64,000 nucleotides of DNA from Burkholderia pyrrocinia (lineage in GTDB: Bacteria; Pseudomonadota; Gammaproteobacteria; Burkholderiales; Burkholderiaceae). The notes below the pieces were generated by a model. The model was not told the DNA's origin, did not search any database, and saw nothing but the letters and a program-made list of their open reading frames with translations. This document shows, piece after piece, positions 1-8,773 of this stretch. A program made the translations under genes and the position numbers. How positions within the stretch are numbered: position 1 is the stretch's first letter; each line of letters begins with the position of its first letter. The stretch lies in NCBI RefSeq assembly GCF_022809715.1, contig NZ_CP094459.1, positions 3,534,001 through 3,598,000 of the forward strand, read 5' to 3'.

Positions 1-636
1 GAGCGCGCCGAGCAGGTCGCTCTCGATCCAGCGGTTCAGCATGTTGTACGAAGGCTGGTGGATCAGCAGCGGCACCTTGTACTGCGCGAGCAACTCGGCC
101 ATCTCGCGCGTCTTCGCCGCCGAATACGACGAAATGCCGATGTAGAGCGCCTTGCCCTGCTGCACGGCCGACGCGAGCGCGCCCGCCGTTTCCTCGAGCG
201 GCGTGTGCGCGTCGAAGCGGTGCGAATAGAAGATGTCGACGTAGTCGAGCCCCATCCGCTGCAGGCTCTGGTCGAGACTCGCGAGCACGTACTTGCGAGA
301 CCCGCCGCCGCTGCCGTACGGCCCCGGCCACATGTCCCAGCCGGCTTTCGTCGAGATCAGCAGCTCGTCGCGATACGGCAGGAAATCCTCCTTCAGCAGC
401 CGGCCGAAGTTGGTTTCGGCGCTGCCGTACGGCGGTCCGTAGTTGTTCGCGAGATCGAAGTGGTTGATGCCGAGGTCGAACGCGGTGCGCAGGATCTCGC
501 GCTGCGTCGAGATCGGCGTCGAGTCGCCGAAGTTGTGCCACAGGCCGAGCGACAGGGCAGGCAGTTTGAGCCCGGATTTGCCGCAGGTGCGGTATTGCAT
601 GTCCGTATAACGTTCGGAAGCTGCTTCGTAGGCCAT
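1..636 (-). CDS. Aldo/keto reductase, YghZ/Kv-beta-like (3' end outside window)
   Basis: The frame is open from an ATG at 634-636 to the window edge, giving about 212 N-terminal residues; the C-terminus lies outside. The N-terminus MAYEAASERYTDMQYRTCG leads into the (beta/alpha)8 aldo/keto reductase core. Visible family residues are the catalytic Asp/Tyr in FDLANNYGPPYGSAE, the Lys in LISTKAGWDMWPG and the His in IFYSHRFDAHTPLE. This pattern is typical of the YghZ/YdjG group, NADPH-dependent reductases of L-glyceraldehyde 3-phosphate and methylglyoxal. Family assignment is firm; the physiological substrate is inference. It is transcribed away from the DUF3185 gene. Confidence 0.9.
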   Translation of the reverse strand, partial: MAYEAASERYTDMQYRTCGKSGLKLPALSLGLWHNFGDSTPISTQREILRTAFDLGINHFDLANNYGPPYGSAETNFGRLLKEDFLPYRDELLISTKAGWDMWPGPYGSGGGSRKYVLASLDQSLQRMGLDYVDIFYSHRFDAHTPLEETAGALASAVQQGKALYIGISSYSAAKTREMAELLAQYKVPLLIHQPSYNMLNRWIESDLLGAL

Positions 637-822
637 GAGTATTTCCCGTCAGGACGTCGGAGGGAGGGGCGCGCGCCGGCCGCGCACAGGGCGCGACGGC
701 GGCGAAGAAAAACGCACGACGGCTATGGTAACGAAGGCGGCCGATGCGCGCACGGCGATGGACGCGACCGCGGTCGTCGCCTACACTGCGGCGTCTCGAA
801 TCACCGTTTCAGCGAGGTTGGT

Positions 823-1029
823 ATGTCCCGCGTCATCTCGGTTGCGCTGCTCGTCGGCGGCGTCGTGCTGCTGTATTTCGGCGGCCAGTCGTTCCATTCG
901 ATCAACGACAACATGTCGCGCCTCTTCACCGGCTCCCCCGCCACGAAGACGATCCTGCTGATCGTGGGCGGCGCCGTCGCTTCGTTCGTCGGCCTGATCG
1001 GCCTCGCGATGCCGGGCGGCAAGCGCTGA
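823..1029 (+). CDS. DUF3185 family small membrane protein
   Basis: This is a 68-residue protein starting MSRVISVALLVGGVVLLYFG. It has two hydrophobic segments (about residues 4-22 and 42-62) joined by a polar loop containing SIN and SRLF, and a short basic tail (GGKR). Size and topology fit the DUF3185 family of small inner-membrane proteins of unknown function. The ATG at 823 is the only start that puts a membrane helix at the N-terminus; a longer in-frame extension upstream is Arg-rich and not credible. It stands alone, divergent from the aldo/keto reductase and convergent with the PhyH gene. Confidence 0.7.
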   Translation: MSRVISVALLVGGVVLLYFGGQSFHSINDNMSRLFTGSPATKTILLIVGGAVASFVGLIGLAMPGGKR

Positions 1030-1082
1030 TCGCGCAGCCGCGCGAACGGCCCGCGTCACCCTGATCGGGCCGCGCAAAACGA

Positions 1083-1105
1083 AACGGGCGGCCAGGCCGC
1101 CCGTT
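1083..1105. terminator. Putative bidirectional hairpin between DUF3185 and PhyH genes
   Basis: AACGGGCGGCC and GGCCGCCCGTT form a perfect 11-base inverted repeat with a one-base centre, so the real loop would be wider. It lies between two convergent genes and is flanked by A-rich (left) and weakly T-rich (right) sequence. It is a plausible transcription stop, but the T-run is poor. Confidence 0.5.
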
Positions 1106-1173
1106 GCTTCATTCGCCCGCGATGCGCCGCATCGCGTGATCGTCGCGGCCTCGCCGCGCCGACCGATCCGCAC

Positions 1174-1947
1174 CTAGAACTGCACTTCCGGCTTCGCCGC
1201 CGAGCGCGTGCCGGGCACCGGCCGGTTGCTCGCGCCGTGATACGTATACACCAGCGAGAACTTTACCTGGTCGGAACGGTTCTGCCCGGCCGAATGCAGC
1301 GTGTTGCTGTGGAAGAACACGACGTCGCCCGCCCGGAGCGACGGGCACGTAGCCGCATCGATCATCTTCCGGTTCTCCGGCAGGTCGCTGCGGAAGAACT
1401 TCGCATCGTCGAACGCTTCAGGCCCGAATTCGGCCGTATGCGAACCCGGCACGAGCCACAACGCGCCGTTCTCGTTCGTTTCCGGCCCCAGCGCGAGCCA
1501 TACCGACACCATGTCCGAACGCTCGAACGCCCAGTAGCGGAAGTCGCGATGCCAGCCCGTCAGGCTGCCGTACGCGGGGTGCTTGGTCATCATGCAGTTG
1601 TGATGTGCGCGCGACAGCACGGGCTCTTCGCCGAAATACTCGCGCATCCACGCGCCGATTTCGGGTGCGACCGCGCGCTCGGCGAATGCCGGATCGCGCG
1701 AGTACGCATCGAGCAGCCGCCGCACCGTGTGCCCGCCTGGCGCATGCTTCGACTCGGGTGCGCCCGGGTAGCGCAGGTCCGCCTCGAATTCGATCGGCTC
1801 GGCAGCCTCCTGCAACTGCCGCTCTGCGATCCGTTTAAGCGCCGCGCACTGCTGCTCGCCGACGAGGCCACGCGCGACGACGAATCCGCGTTCGCGCAAT
1901 TCCGCGACTTGCGCGCGGATCGATTCCGACTGCAATGGAGACGACAT
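1174..1947 (-). CDS. Phytanoyl-CoA dioxygenase (PhyH) family protein
   Basis: This 257-residue protein has the double-stranded beta-helix fold signature of Fe(II)/2-oxoglutarate oxygenases. The HxD iron ligands are H133 and D135 in GWHRDFRYW, the distal His is H218 and the 2-oxoglutarate-binding Arg is R224 in TLHSAGQNRSD. All metal and cosubstrate ligands are present, so it should be active. The start MSSPLQSESIRAQ was chosen because the 31 residues upstream in frame are low-quality and Cys/His-rich. Its substrate cannot be read from sequence; PhyH relatives hydroxylate lipids, amino acids or small metabolites. There is no operon partner. Confidence 0.85.
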   Translation of the reverse strand: MSSPLQSESIRAQVAELRERGFVVARGLVGEQQCAALKRIAERQLQEAAEPIEFEADLRYPGAPESKHAPGGHTVRRLLDAYSRDPAFAERAVAPEIGAWMREYFGEEPVLSRAHHNCMMTKHPAYGSLTGWHRDFRYWAFERSDMVSVWLALGPETNENGALWLVPGSHTAEFGPEAFDDAKFFRSDLPENRKMIDAATCPSLRAGDVVFFHSNTLHSAGQNRSDQVKFSLVYTYHGASNRPVPGTRSAAKPEVQF

Positions 1948-2300
1948 GGGATGCCAGACGTTTATTGTGTGAATGTGACGATTGTAAATCGGCGCCGGAT
2001 GCCGCGAACAGCGCCATTGTCGTACGCAGGGGCATGCCAATCGCCGATTTGATCTGGCGCAAGGGAACTGTGCGGCGCGGCGTTGGCCTCACCGACAGGC
2101 GGTATGCGGCACACGCCTTGCGGCACAAGGGTTTATCGCGACTTTTGCCGGTCATGAATCCCCTGTAGCCTGACGCGGCCTGTCAATTCTGGCGGGCGCG
2201 GCGCGCAGCGGCTTTCGATATGATCCGTTGCGCAATCCGAGGCCGTTCATACCAGTGCGCTCTTCAAGGGCGCCATCCATACAAGCGAAGCATCGTTCAC
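1948..2300. other. Intergenic region upstream of PhyH gene, nothing recognised
   Basis: This is about 350 bp between the divergent PhyH gene and the Arg-rich small gene. It should carry both promoters, but I see no convincing -35/-10 pair, hairpin or RNA gene. Base composition is less GC-rich than the neighbouring genes, as expected for regulatory DNA. Confidence 0.4.
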
Positions 2301-2642
2301 ATGCCATTCCGTCTGACTTCCCGTCTCAGCCGCGCTGCGAAGCGCGTCGCGCCGTCCGCTCCTGCCCGCCCGCTGCGCCATCACCGCGCACGCACGCAGG
2401 CGCTGGCCGAGCGCGCGCCCGCGCACAGCCGGCTCGACGGCATCCGTGCGTGGTTCCACGCGTTTTTCTCGATGATGAGTGCGCAGACGTTCGCACGCCG
2501 TGCCGGCCTGCGCTCGCTGCTGCAAAAGCCGTCGTCGCTGCGCGCGCTCGCGCTGCGCCGCGCGCTCGGCCCGCAGCGGCGCGTCAACCGGCCGCGCCGC
2601 CTCGCGGCCAGCAACGGCTGGTTCGGGTTCGGTGCGCGCTGA
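2301..2642 (+). CDS. Small Arg-rich hypothetical protein
   Basis: This is a possible 113-residue protein starting MPFRLTSRLSRAAKRV and ending NGWFGFGAR. It is extremely basic, with about a quarter Arg and almost no acidic residues, and has a central hydrophobic patch RAWFHAFFSMMSAQTF. No domain is recognised. Support for coding is the well-placed stop about 60 bases before a strong terminator that follows on the same strand. Against it, the Arg/Ala-rich composition is what random high-GC frames give. It could instead be an untranslated transcript or leader. An earlier ATG at 2220 would add 27 residues of poor quality. Confidence 0.4.
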   Translation: MPFRLTSRLSRAAKRVAPSAPARPLRHHRARTQALAERAPAHSRLDGIRAWFHAFFSMMSAQTFARRAGLRSLLQKPSSLRALALRRALGPQRRVNRPRRLAASNGWFGFGAR

Positions 2643-2704
2643 AGCAGCGCCGGCGGGCACTGCCCGCCATGATCGCCGCCGTTGTGCCGGCGATCGGAAT
2701 CCAT

Positions 2705-2734
2705 AAAAAAACCCCGGCATTGCCGGGGTTTTTT
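2705..2734. terminator. Bidirectional intrinsic terminator (metK / Arg-rich gene)
   Basis: A-rich and T-rich arms flank a perfect CCCCGGCA/TGCCGGGG stem, with A6 on the left and T6 on the right, so it works on both strands. It ends metK (leftward) and the Arg-rich gene (rightward). Confidence 0.92.
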
Positions 2735-2752
2735 GTTTCGGGCGAACGACGC

Positions 2753-3940
2753 TTACGCGACGCGTGCCGTCGGCTCCACGCCGGCCGCTTCGGCCAGTGC
2801 GAGCGCCTTGTCGGTCGCTTCCCACGAGAATTCCGGCTCTTCGCGGCCGAAGTGGCCGTAAGCAGCGGTCTTCTCGTAGATCGGGCGCAGCAGGTCGAGC
2901 ATCTTGATGATGCCCTTCGGACGCAGGTCGAAGTGCTCGCGCACGAGCTTCGTGATCACCGCATCCGACACGCGGCCCGTGCCGAACGTGTTGACCATCA
3001 CCGAGGTCGGCTCGGCAACGCCGATCGCGTACGACACCTGGATCAGCGCGCGCGACGCGAGGCCGGCGGCGACGATGTTCTTCGCGACGTAGCGGCCTGC
3101 ATACGCAGCCGAACGGTCGACCTTCGACGGATCCTTGCCCGAGAACGCGCCGCCGCCGTGCGGTGCGGCACCGCCGTACGTATCGACGATGATCTTGCGG
3201 CCCGTCAGGCCGCAGTCGCCCTGCGGGCCGCCGATCACGAACCGGCCGGTCGGGTTCACGAGGAACTTGATGTCGCCCTTGATCAGGTCGGCCGGCAGCG
3301 TCGGCTTGATGATTTCCTCGATCACGGCTTCGCGCAGCGCGGGCAGCTCGATGTCCGGTGCGTGCTGCGTCGACAGCACGACGGTGTCGATCGAATCGGG
3401 CTTGCCGTCGACGTAGCGGACCGTCACCTGCGACTTCGCGTCCGGGCGCAGCCACTGCAGGCGGCCGTCGCGGCGCAGGCTGGCCTGGCGCTCGACGAGA
3501 CGGTGCGACAGGTAGATCGGCAGCGGCATCAGTTCCGGTGTTTCGTCGCACGCATAACCGAACATCAGGCCTTGGTCGCCCGCGCCCTGGTCGAGGTTGT
3601 CGTCGTGTGCACGATCGACGCCCTGGGCGATGTCCGGCGACTGCTTGTCGTACGCGACGAGCACCGCGCAACCCTTGTAGTCGATGCCGTAGTCGGTGTT
3701 GTCGTAGCCGATGCGCTTGATCGTGTCGCGCGCGATCTGGATGTAATCGATGTTGGCCGTGGTGGTGATTTCACCGGCCAGCACGACGAGACCCGTGTTG
3801 CACAGCGTTTCCGCCGCAACGCGCGAATATTTGTCCTGCTCGAGGATGGCGTCGAGAATCGCGTCCGAGATTTGGTCCGCGACTTTGTCCGGATGGCCTT
3901 CGGAGACGGATTCGGACGTGAAGAGATAATCGTTTGCCAC
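2753..3940 (-). CDS. metK: S-adenosylmethionine synthase MetK
   Basis: MetK makes S-adenosylmethionine from ATP and methionine in the cytosol. The 395-residue product shows the N-terminal ATP/metal motif [12 protein letters not shown], the loop [12 protein letters not shown] and the C-terminal [19 protein letters not shown] motif, all intact. I chose the GTG at 3938-3940 ([11 protein letters not shown] follows) over an ATG 12 codons upstream, because AGGAG (3950-3954) sits nine bases before the GTG and falls inside the longer reading. It is transcribed alone, divergent from the acyltransferase gene, from a promoter about 150 bases upstream. Confidence 0.97.
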   Translation of the reverse strand: MANDYLFTSESVSEGHPDKVADQISDAILDAILEQDKYSRVAAETLCNTGLVVLAGEITTTANIDYIQIARDTIKRIGYDNTDYGIDYKGCAVLVAYDKQSPDIAQGVDRAHDDNLDQGAGDQGLMFGYACDETPELMPLPIYLSHRLVERQASLRRDGRLQWLRPDAKSQVTVRYVDGKPDSIDTVVLSTQHAPDIELPALREAVIEEIIKPTLPADLIKGDIKFLVNPTGRFVIGGPQGDCGLTGRKIIVDTYGGAAPHGGGAFSGKDPSKVDRSAAYAGRYVAKNIVAAGLASRALIQVSYAIGVAEPTSVMVNTFGTGRVSDAVITKLVREHFDLRPKGIIKMLDLLRPIYEKTAAYGHFGREEPEFSWEATDKALALAEAAGVEPTARVA

Positions 3941-4101
3941 TTTTTCAGGCTCCTGTGTGGTTACGGTTGGTTTCACGTAGCCAGCTTCGTTGGGCCTGAA
4001 GCGGCGACGCTTTAGCGGATTACCAGGACCGGGCAGCGCGCTTCGCGCCAGCCGGCTTCGCCCCGCAAGTTGTCAGTTAACTCGGCGAAGCCCGTATTAT
4101 A
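3941..4101 (-). promoter_or_regulatory. metK promoter and long 5' leader
   Basis: A perfect TATAAT -10 box lies on the minus strand at 4096-4101, with a GTGACA/CTGTGA-like -35 upstream. Transcription from it would leave a leader of about 150 nt before the GTG. The leader is GC-rich and can fold locally, for example the complementary runs around GGCGCGAAGCGCGC at about 4036-4050. I could not match it to a known SAM or SAH riboswitch class. Confidence 0.55.
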
Positions 4102-4205
4102 GCGGCTTTCCTGAATTGTCACAGAGCGCTGCCCGTGCTGTTTCTTCCACTGTCTTACCACCCTGCTCGCAACGCGCCGGCCATCCGGCCCCACGGAGGT
4201 GCCGC

Positions 4206-5090
4206 ATGCTAGGCCGCCTCGGCACGCATCTCGCCATCGGCTTCCTGAAGCTGCTCGCCCTGTTGCCGTACGGCCTGACCGCGCGGCTCGGCGACGGTCT
4301 CGGCTGGCTGCTGTACCAGATCCCCAGCCGGCGAAAACGCATCGTACACACCAACCTGAAACTCTGCTTCCCGGACTGGAGCGACGAACGGCGCGAGGAA
4401 GTGGCCGGCCTGCATTTCCGCCATGCGATCCGCAGCTACGTCGAGCGCAGCGTGCAATGGTTCGGCTCCGCGAAGAAGCTCGAGAAGCTGATCCAGGTCG
4501 ACAGCGCGGTCGACCTCACCGATCCCGACCTGCCGCCGACGCTGTTCCTCGGCCTGCACTTCGTCGGCATCGAAGCCGGTTCGATCTGGCTCAACCGGTC
4601 GCTGCAGCGCCGCTGCGGATCGCTTTACCAGCCGTTCTCGAACGCGGTGCTCGAGGAAGAAGCGAAGAAGGCGCGCGGGCGCTTCGACGCCGAGATGGTC
4701 GGCCGCGCGGACAGCGCGCGCGTCGTGCTGCGCTGGCTGCGCGACCGCAAGCCCGTGATGCTCGGCGCCGACATGGACTACGGGCTGCGCAACTCGACGT
4801 TCGTTCCGTTCTTCGGCGTGCCGGCCTGCACGCTGACGGCCGTCGGCCGGCTCGCGAAGACGGGCCGCGCGCAGGTCGTGCCGTTCATCGGCGAGGTGCT
4901 GCCGAACTACAAGGGCTACCGGCTGAAGGTATTCAAGCCGTGGGATCGGTACCCGACCGGCGACGACGATCTCGACGCGCGGCGGATGAACGAATTCCTC
5001 GAGGAACAGATCCCGCTGATGCCCGAGCAGTACTACTGGGTCCACAAGCGCTTCAAGACGCGCCCGCCCGGCGAGCCGGGCCTGTACTGA
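4206..5090 (+). CDS. lpxL: Lipid A biosynthesis acyltransferase (LpxL/HtrB family)
   Basis: This 294-residue inner-membrane enzyme transfers a secondary acyl chain from acyl-ACP to the Kdo2-lipid A precursor. It has an N-terminal hydrophobic anchor (about residues 8-35, FLKLLALLPYGLTARLG) and the family's H-x4-[DE] catalytic motif as HFVGIE. Later conserved parts are the GADMDYG and FVPFFGVPACTLTAVGRLA segments and a C-terminal EQYYWVHKRFKTRP block. The ATG at 4206 follows GGAGG with good spacing. Family is certain; whether it adds laurate or myristate is not readable. Confidence 0.93.
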   Translation: MLGRLGTHLAIGFLKLLALLPYGLTARLGDGLGWLLYQIPSRRKRIVHTNLKLCFPDWSDERREEVAGLHFRHAIRSYVERSVQWFGSAKKLEKLIQVDSAVDLTDPDLPPTLFLGLHFVGIEAGSIWLNRSLQRRCGSLYQPFSNAVLEEEAKKARGRFDAEMVGRADSARVVLRWLRDRKPVMLGADMDYGLRNSTFVPFFGVPACTLTAVGRLAKTGRAQVVPFIGEVLPNYKGYRLKVFKPWDRYPTGDDDLDARRMNEFLEEQIPLMPEQYYWVHKRFKTRPPGEPGLY

Positions 5091-5120
5091 CCCTGCCGGG
5101 CGAAACCCGCGGGCGCGCCG

Positions 5121-5423
5121 TCATGCGCGCGCCTGCGCTCTCGCCACCTTCGGCGCGCCTTTCGCGCGCGCCTGCCAGAGATCGAACGCAGCCTGCTGTG
5201 CGAGCCATAGATCCGCACGGCCGCCGCTGTCCTCGCCCAGCCACGCTTCGAGACGCAGCGCCATTTCCGGCGAGATACCGGCATGGCCGTGCAGGATCCG
5301 CGACAGCGCCGCGCGCGTCACGCCGAGTTGCGCAGCGGCCTCGGTGACGGTCAGGCCGAGCGCCGGCAGCACGTCATCGCGCAGCGCTTCGCCCGGATGG
5401 GGCGGATTGAAGATGCGTGTCAT
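5121..5423 (-). CDS. higA: HigA-family antitoxin, HTH XRE type
   Basis: This is a 100-residue antitoxin. The N-terminal [19 protein letters not shown] box followed by the [23 protein letters not shown] is the hallmark of HigA/VapI proteins. A C-terminal amphipathic segment [15 protein letters not shown] probably helps dimerise or bind toxin. It lies 13 bases downstream of higB on the same strand, which is the toxin-first order typical of higBA and graTA. It should neutralise HigB and autorepress at the palindrome at 5763-5779. Its last residues are Ala/Arg/Lys-rich. Confidence 0.92.
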   Translation of the reverse strand: MTRIFNPPHPGEALRDDVLPALGLTVTEAAAQLGVTRAALSRILHGHAGISPEMALRLEAWLGEDSGGRADLWLAQQAAFDLWQARAKGAPKVARAQARA

Positions 5424-5436
5424 GGCTTAAATCACC

Positions 5437-5715
5437 TCAGTGGTAATCCTGGTAATTGACCAGGACGACATCGGAGCCGTCGAACCGGAACGTCAGGCGC
5501 CAGTTACCGCTCACGCTCACCGCGTAGTAACCGTCCAGCCCGCCGGCAAGGCCATGGAAGCGCCAGCCCGGCACGTTCATGTCGAACGGCCGGCTCGCCA
5601 CGTCGAGACGGGCAAGCTGGCGCCGCAGTCTTGGAGCATGGTCCGGCAGGATGCCCGCCTTGCTCCCGTTCATGAAAAACGCTTCCAGCCCCTTGTGCTG
5701 CCATGACTTGATCAT
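5437..5715 (-). CDS. higB: HigB/GraT-family mRNA-interferase toxin
   Basis: This 92-residue toxin of the RelE superfamily starts MIKSWQHKGLEAFF. The conserved GRAT/HigB blocks are GLEAFF near the start, the RLRRQLARLD helix, RPFDMNVPGW, and the C-terminal strands GNWRLTFRF and DVVLVNYQDYH with the terminal His. Family members cleave mRNA on the ribosome. All landmarks are present, so it is probably functional. The ATG at 5713-5715 gives the usual length; 12 further residues are possible upstream but unlike the family. It sits between lpxL and dapF. Confidence 0.92.
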   Translation of the reverse strand: MIKSWQHKGLEAFFMNGSKAGILPDHAPRLRRQLARLDVASRPFDMNVPGWRFHGLAGGLDGYYAVSVSGNWRLTFRFDGSDVVLVNYQDYH

Positions 5716-6132
5716 GGACCTCCCACACTCAAGTCGCGATGTCGACAGCATGGCCTACAGATGTATAGCCACACTATACGAATCGCTTGATCACCTTGTC
5801 AATTTGACCCGTACGAAAACGCTCATCCGGGTCGTCCCGTGCTTTCACCGTGCATCGGGCACGCATCGCCAAGCCTCGCCTGCGCTGCGACAACGCCCGC
5901 CACACCGCGTCAATTTGTCCCCTCGCCACTGACGCGGCCAGTCGACCGATCGACAGATACCGCCCGTCCCGTCTCCACTGGCGACGCGAAACGCCCGCCC
6001 GCGCGGGACGCCCCTGTCGGCTGCATGTATCATTTACGGCTGAGATCAGCACGACGAACGAGGCCGCCCGGCATGGCCGCGGGCCGTTCGCGTCGTGCTG
6101 GCCGCCTTGTTCGCCATGGAATCCCGGACCCA
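5716..6132. other. Intergenic region between higBA and dapF
   Basis: The first about 65 bases hold the higBA promoter and operator. The rest has no recognisable gene. Two near-identical 13-mers, GTCAATTTGACCC (5798-5810) and GTCAATTTGTCCC (5909-5921), repeat directly 111 bases apart. The dapF promoter must lie in the right half; TATCAT at about 6029-6034 is a weak -10 candidate. Confidence 0.45.
5763..5779. promoter_or_regulatory. Probable HigA operator / higBA promoter palindrome
   Basis: GTATAG-CCACA-CTATAC is a perfect 6-base inverted repeat with a 5-base spacer, about 48 bases upstream of the higB ATG in an AT-rich patch. Its half-site resembles known HigA and GraA operators, which overlap the -10 region. 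Read on the minus strand it includes TATAGT- and TATACA-like -10 hexamers. Confidence 0.65.
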
Positions 6133-7002
6133 GTGAAACTCTCGTTCACCAAGATGCACGGCGCGGGCAACGACTTCGTCGTGCTCGACGGCTATTCGCG
6201 CGCGTTGCCGCCGCTCACCGAAGCGCAGGTGCGTGCGCTCGCCAACCGGCACTTCGGCATCGGCGCCGATCAGTTGCTGCTCGTCGAAAAACCGACCGTC
6301 GAAGGCGCGGATTTCAAGTACCGGATCTTCAACTGCGACGGCGGCGAGGTCGAACACTGCGGCAACGGCGCGCGCTGCTTCGTGAAATTCGTCAGCGACC
6401 GCGGCCTGACCGACCAGCGCAGCGTGCGCGTGCAGGTCATGAAGGGCCTGATCACGCTGACGCTGCAGGACAACGGCGAAGTCGTCGTCGACATGGGTGC
6501 GCCCGTGTTCGCGCCGGCACAGGTGCCGTTCGATGCGTCGGGCCTCGACGGCCGCACCGAAGGCCGCGACACGCTGTGGCCGCTCGACGTCGGCGGCGCG
6601 ACGCGCTGGATCTCGACGGTGTCGATGGGCAATCCGCATGCGGTGCAGGTCGTCGACGATGCCGAAGCGTATCCCGTGCTGGAAGAAGGCCCGCTGATCG
6701 AGCGCCACGCACGCTTCCCGCAGCGCGTGAACGCCGGCTTCATGCAGATCGTGTCGCGCAATGAAGTGAAGCTGCGCGTGTACGAACGCGGCGCGGGCGA
6801 GACGCTCGCGTGCGGCACGGGTGCGTGCGCGGCGGTCGCGGCCGGCATCCGGCGCGGCCTGCTCGATTCGCCGGTGACCGTGCACACGCACGGCGGCACG
6901 CTGACGATCGGCTGGGACGGCGCGCGCGACGAAACCGCCGCGCTGATGATGGCCGGGCCCGCCACGACCGTGTTCGAAGGCGAGATCGACCTGAACGCCT
7001 GA
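6133..7002 (+). CDS. dapF: Diaminopimelate epimerase DapF
   Basis: DapF converts LL- to meso-diaminopimelate for lysine and peptidoglycan synthesis. The 289-residue product begins [17 protein letters not shown] from a GTG at 6133. Both catalytic cysteines are present, one in [16 protein letters not shown] and one in [16 protein letters not shown], and the substrate loop [11 protein letters not shown] is intact. The GTG is chosen because the family starts exactly here. It heads a run with the DUF484 gene (37-base gap) and xerC, the same order as in gammaproteobacteria. Confidence 0.96.
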   Translation: MKLSFTKMHGAGNDFVVLDGYSRALPPLTEAQVRALANRHFGIGADQLLLVEKPTVEGADFKYRIFNCDGGEVEHCGNGARCFVKFVSDRGLTDQRSVRVQVMKGLITLTLQDNGEVVVDMGAPVFAPAQVPFDASGLDGRTEGRDTLWPLDVGGATRWISTVSMGNPHAVQVVDDAEAYPVLEEGPLIERHARFPQRVNAGFMQIVSRNEVKLRVYERGAGETLACGTGACAAVAAGIRRGLLDSPVTVHTHGGTLTIGWDGARDETAALMMAGPATTVFEGEIDLNA

Positions 7003-7039
7003 CCCTGCAACGTCCTTGATAATTGAACGCTCCAGCCAC

Positions 7040-7765
7040 ATGAACGATCGCGAAGTCGCCGACTACCTGCTCGCCAATCCCGAATTCTTCGCGCAGCACG
7101 CCGAACTGCTCGCGACGATCCGTCTCGCGAACCCGCACGGCAAGGCCGCGATCTCGCTGCAGGAGCGGCAGATGGAGATGCTGCGCGACAAGAACAAGCA
7201 TCTCGAGCGCCGCCTAGCCGAGCTCGTGCGGTACGGCCACGAGAACGACAGCCTGTCCGCGAAGTTCAGCCGCTGGACCGCGCGCGTGATCGCGGAACGC
7301 GATCCGTACGCGCTGCCGCGCACGATCGCCGACGGCATCGCCGACGTGTTCGACGTGCCGCAAACCGCACTGCGCGTATGGGACGTCGCCGACACCTACG
7401 CGCAGGCCGACTTCGCGCGCCAGGTCGGCGAGGAAGTGCGCCTGTTCACGAACGGCCTGTCGACGCCGTACTGCGGCGCGAACACGGGCTTCGAGGCCGC
7501 GCAGTGGCTCGCGCCCGCGGTAGCCGCCTCGGCCGCGAATGCGGCGGAAGGCGCCGAAGCCGCGCCGGCCGGCGACGGCTCGGCCGCATCGGTCGCGCTG
7601 CTCGCGCTGCGCGCGCCGCTCGCCGGCACCGACGCGCCCGCGTTCGGCCTGCTGGTGCTCGGCTCGCCCGACCCGCGCCGCTTCCACGACGGGATGGCCA
7701 CCGACTTCCTCGCGCAGATCGCGACGCTCGCGAGCGCGGCGCTCACGCGCCTGCTGCCGCACTAA
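7040..7765 (+). CDS. DUF484 family protein (GAF-like)
   Basis: This is a 241-residue cytosolic protein of the DUF484 family, starting MNDREVADYLLANPEFFAQH. It has the family's N-terminal helical region, then a basic coiled-coil stretch around SLQERQMEMLRDKNKHLERR. The C-terminal GAF-like domain ends with LAQIATLASAALTRLLPH. Residues about 155-185 are an Ala/Gly-rich low-complexity insert. No biochemical role is established. Its conserved place between dapF and xerC suggests a link to cell division or recombination, which is inference only. Confidence 0.88.
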   Translation: MNDREVADYLLANPEFFAQHAELLATIRLANPHGKAAISLQERQMEMLRDKNKHLERRLAELVRYGHENDSLSAKFSRWTARVIAERDPYALPRTIADGIADVFDVPQTALRVWDVADTYAQADFARQVGEEVRLFTNGLSTPYCGANTGFEAAQWLAPAVAASAANAAEGAEAAPAGDGSAASVALLALRAPLAGTDAPAFGLLVLGSPDPRRFHDGMATDFLAQIATLASAALTRLLPH

Positions 7766-7776
7766 CCGCGCACGCG

Positions 7777-8697
7777 ATGACAGACGATCCGGTCGCCGCC
7801 TACCTGTCGAACCTGAAGCACATCAGGCAGCTGTCGGAACATACGCTGCGCGCGTACACGCACGAACTCGACGAACTGAAGAAGCTCGCGGCCGGCCGCC
7901 CGCTCGACACGCTGACGGCCGTCGACATGCGCGGCGCGGTCGCGCGCGCGCACGCGGGCGGGCTGTCCGCGCGGTCGATCTCGCACCGCCTGTCGGCATG
8001 GCGCGCGTTCTACCGCTGGCTCGCGCAGCGCATCGAGATGCCCGCGAACCCGGTTGCCGCGGTGCGCGCGCCGAAGCGGCCGAAAACGCTGCCGAAGGCG
8101 CTGTCGGTCGACGACGCGTCGGCACTGATGGACGCGCCGCTCTCCGGCACGACCGAGAGCATCCGCGATCACGCGATCCTCGAGCTGTTCTATTCGTCGG
8201 GGCTGCGCCTGGCCGAGCTGATCGGGCTCGACGTCATGTACACGCAGGCCGACGGCTACCGCTCGGCCGGCTGGCTCGATCTCGCCGAAGCCGAAGTCAC
8301 CGTGCGCGGCAAGGGCAACAAGGAGCGCAAGGTGCCGGTCGGCCGCAAGGCGATCGATGCGCTGAATGCGTGGCTCGCGGTGCGCGGCGAATTCGTGAAG
8401 CACGACCCGCATCCGCTGTTCGTGTCCGTGCGCGGCAACCGGATGTCGCCCGGGGTCGTGCGCGAGCGCGTGAAGCGCGCGGCGCTCGCTGCGGGCATTC
8501 CCGCCAACGTCCACCCGCACGTGCTGCGCCACTCGTTCGCGACCCACGTGCTGCAGTCGAGCGGCGACCTGCGCGCGGTGCAGGAACTGCTCGGCCACGC
8601 GAGCGTCGCCGCGACGCAGGTCTATACGTCGCTCGACTTCCAGCATCTCGCGAAGATTTACGACAGCGCGCATCCGCGCGCGAAGAAGCGCGACTGA
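7777..8697 (+). CDS. xerC: Tyrosine recombinase XerC
   Basis: XerC, with XerD, resolves chromosome dimers at dif near the septum. The 306-residue product has the SAM-like N-terminal domain (LKHIRQLSEHTLRAYTHEL) and the catalytic domain. All catalytic residues are visible: Arg in SSGLRLAELIGLD, Lys in VRGKGNKERKVP, His/Arg in HPHVLRHSFATH, His in LLGHASVAATQ and the nucleophile Tyr in VYTSLDFQHL. The ATG at 7777 gives the normal length. It follows the DUF484 gene by 11 bases, so they are probably co-transcribed. Confidence 0.96.
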   Translation: MTDDPVAAYLSNLKHIRQLSEHTLRAYTHELDELKKLAAGRPLDTLTAVDMRGAVARAHAGGLSARSISHRLSAWRAFYRWLAQRIEMPANPVAAVRAPKRPKTLPKALSVDDASALMDAPLSGTTESIRDHAILELFYSSGLRLAELIGLDVMYTQADGYRSAGWLDLAEAEVTVRGKGNKERKVPVGRKAIDALNAWLAVRGEFVKHDPHPLFVSVRGNRMSPGVVRERVKRAALAAGIPANVHPHVLRHSFATHVLQSSGDLRAVQELLGHASVAATQVYTSLDFQHLAKIYDSAHPRAKKRD

Positions 8698-8773
8698 CGC
8701 GCGTCCCGTGTTACCCGCCGCGCGCGGCGACCGGCAACGGTCGGCGTCGGGCGCGGCCCATTTCGATCCCATC

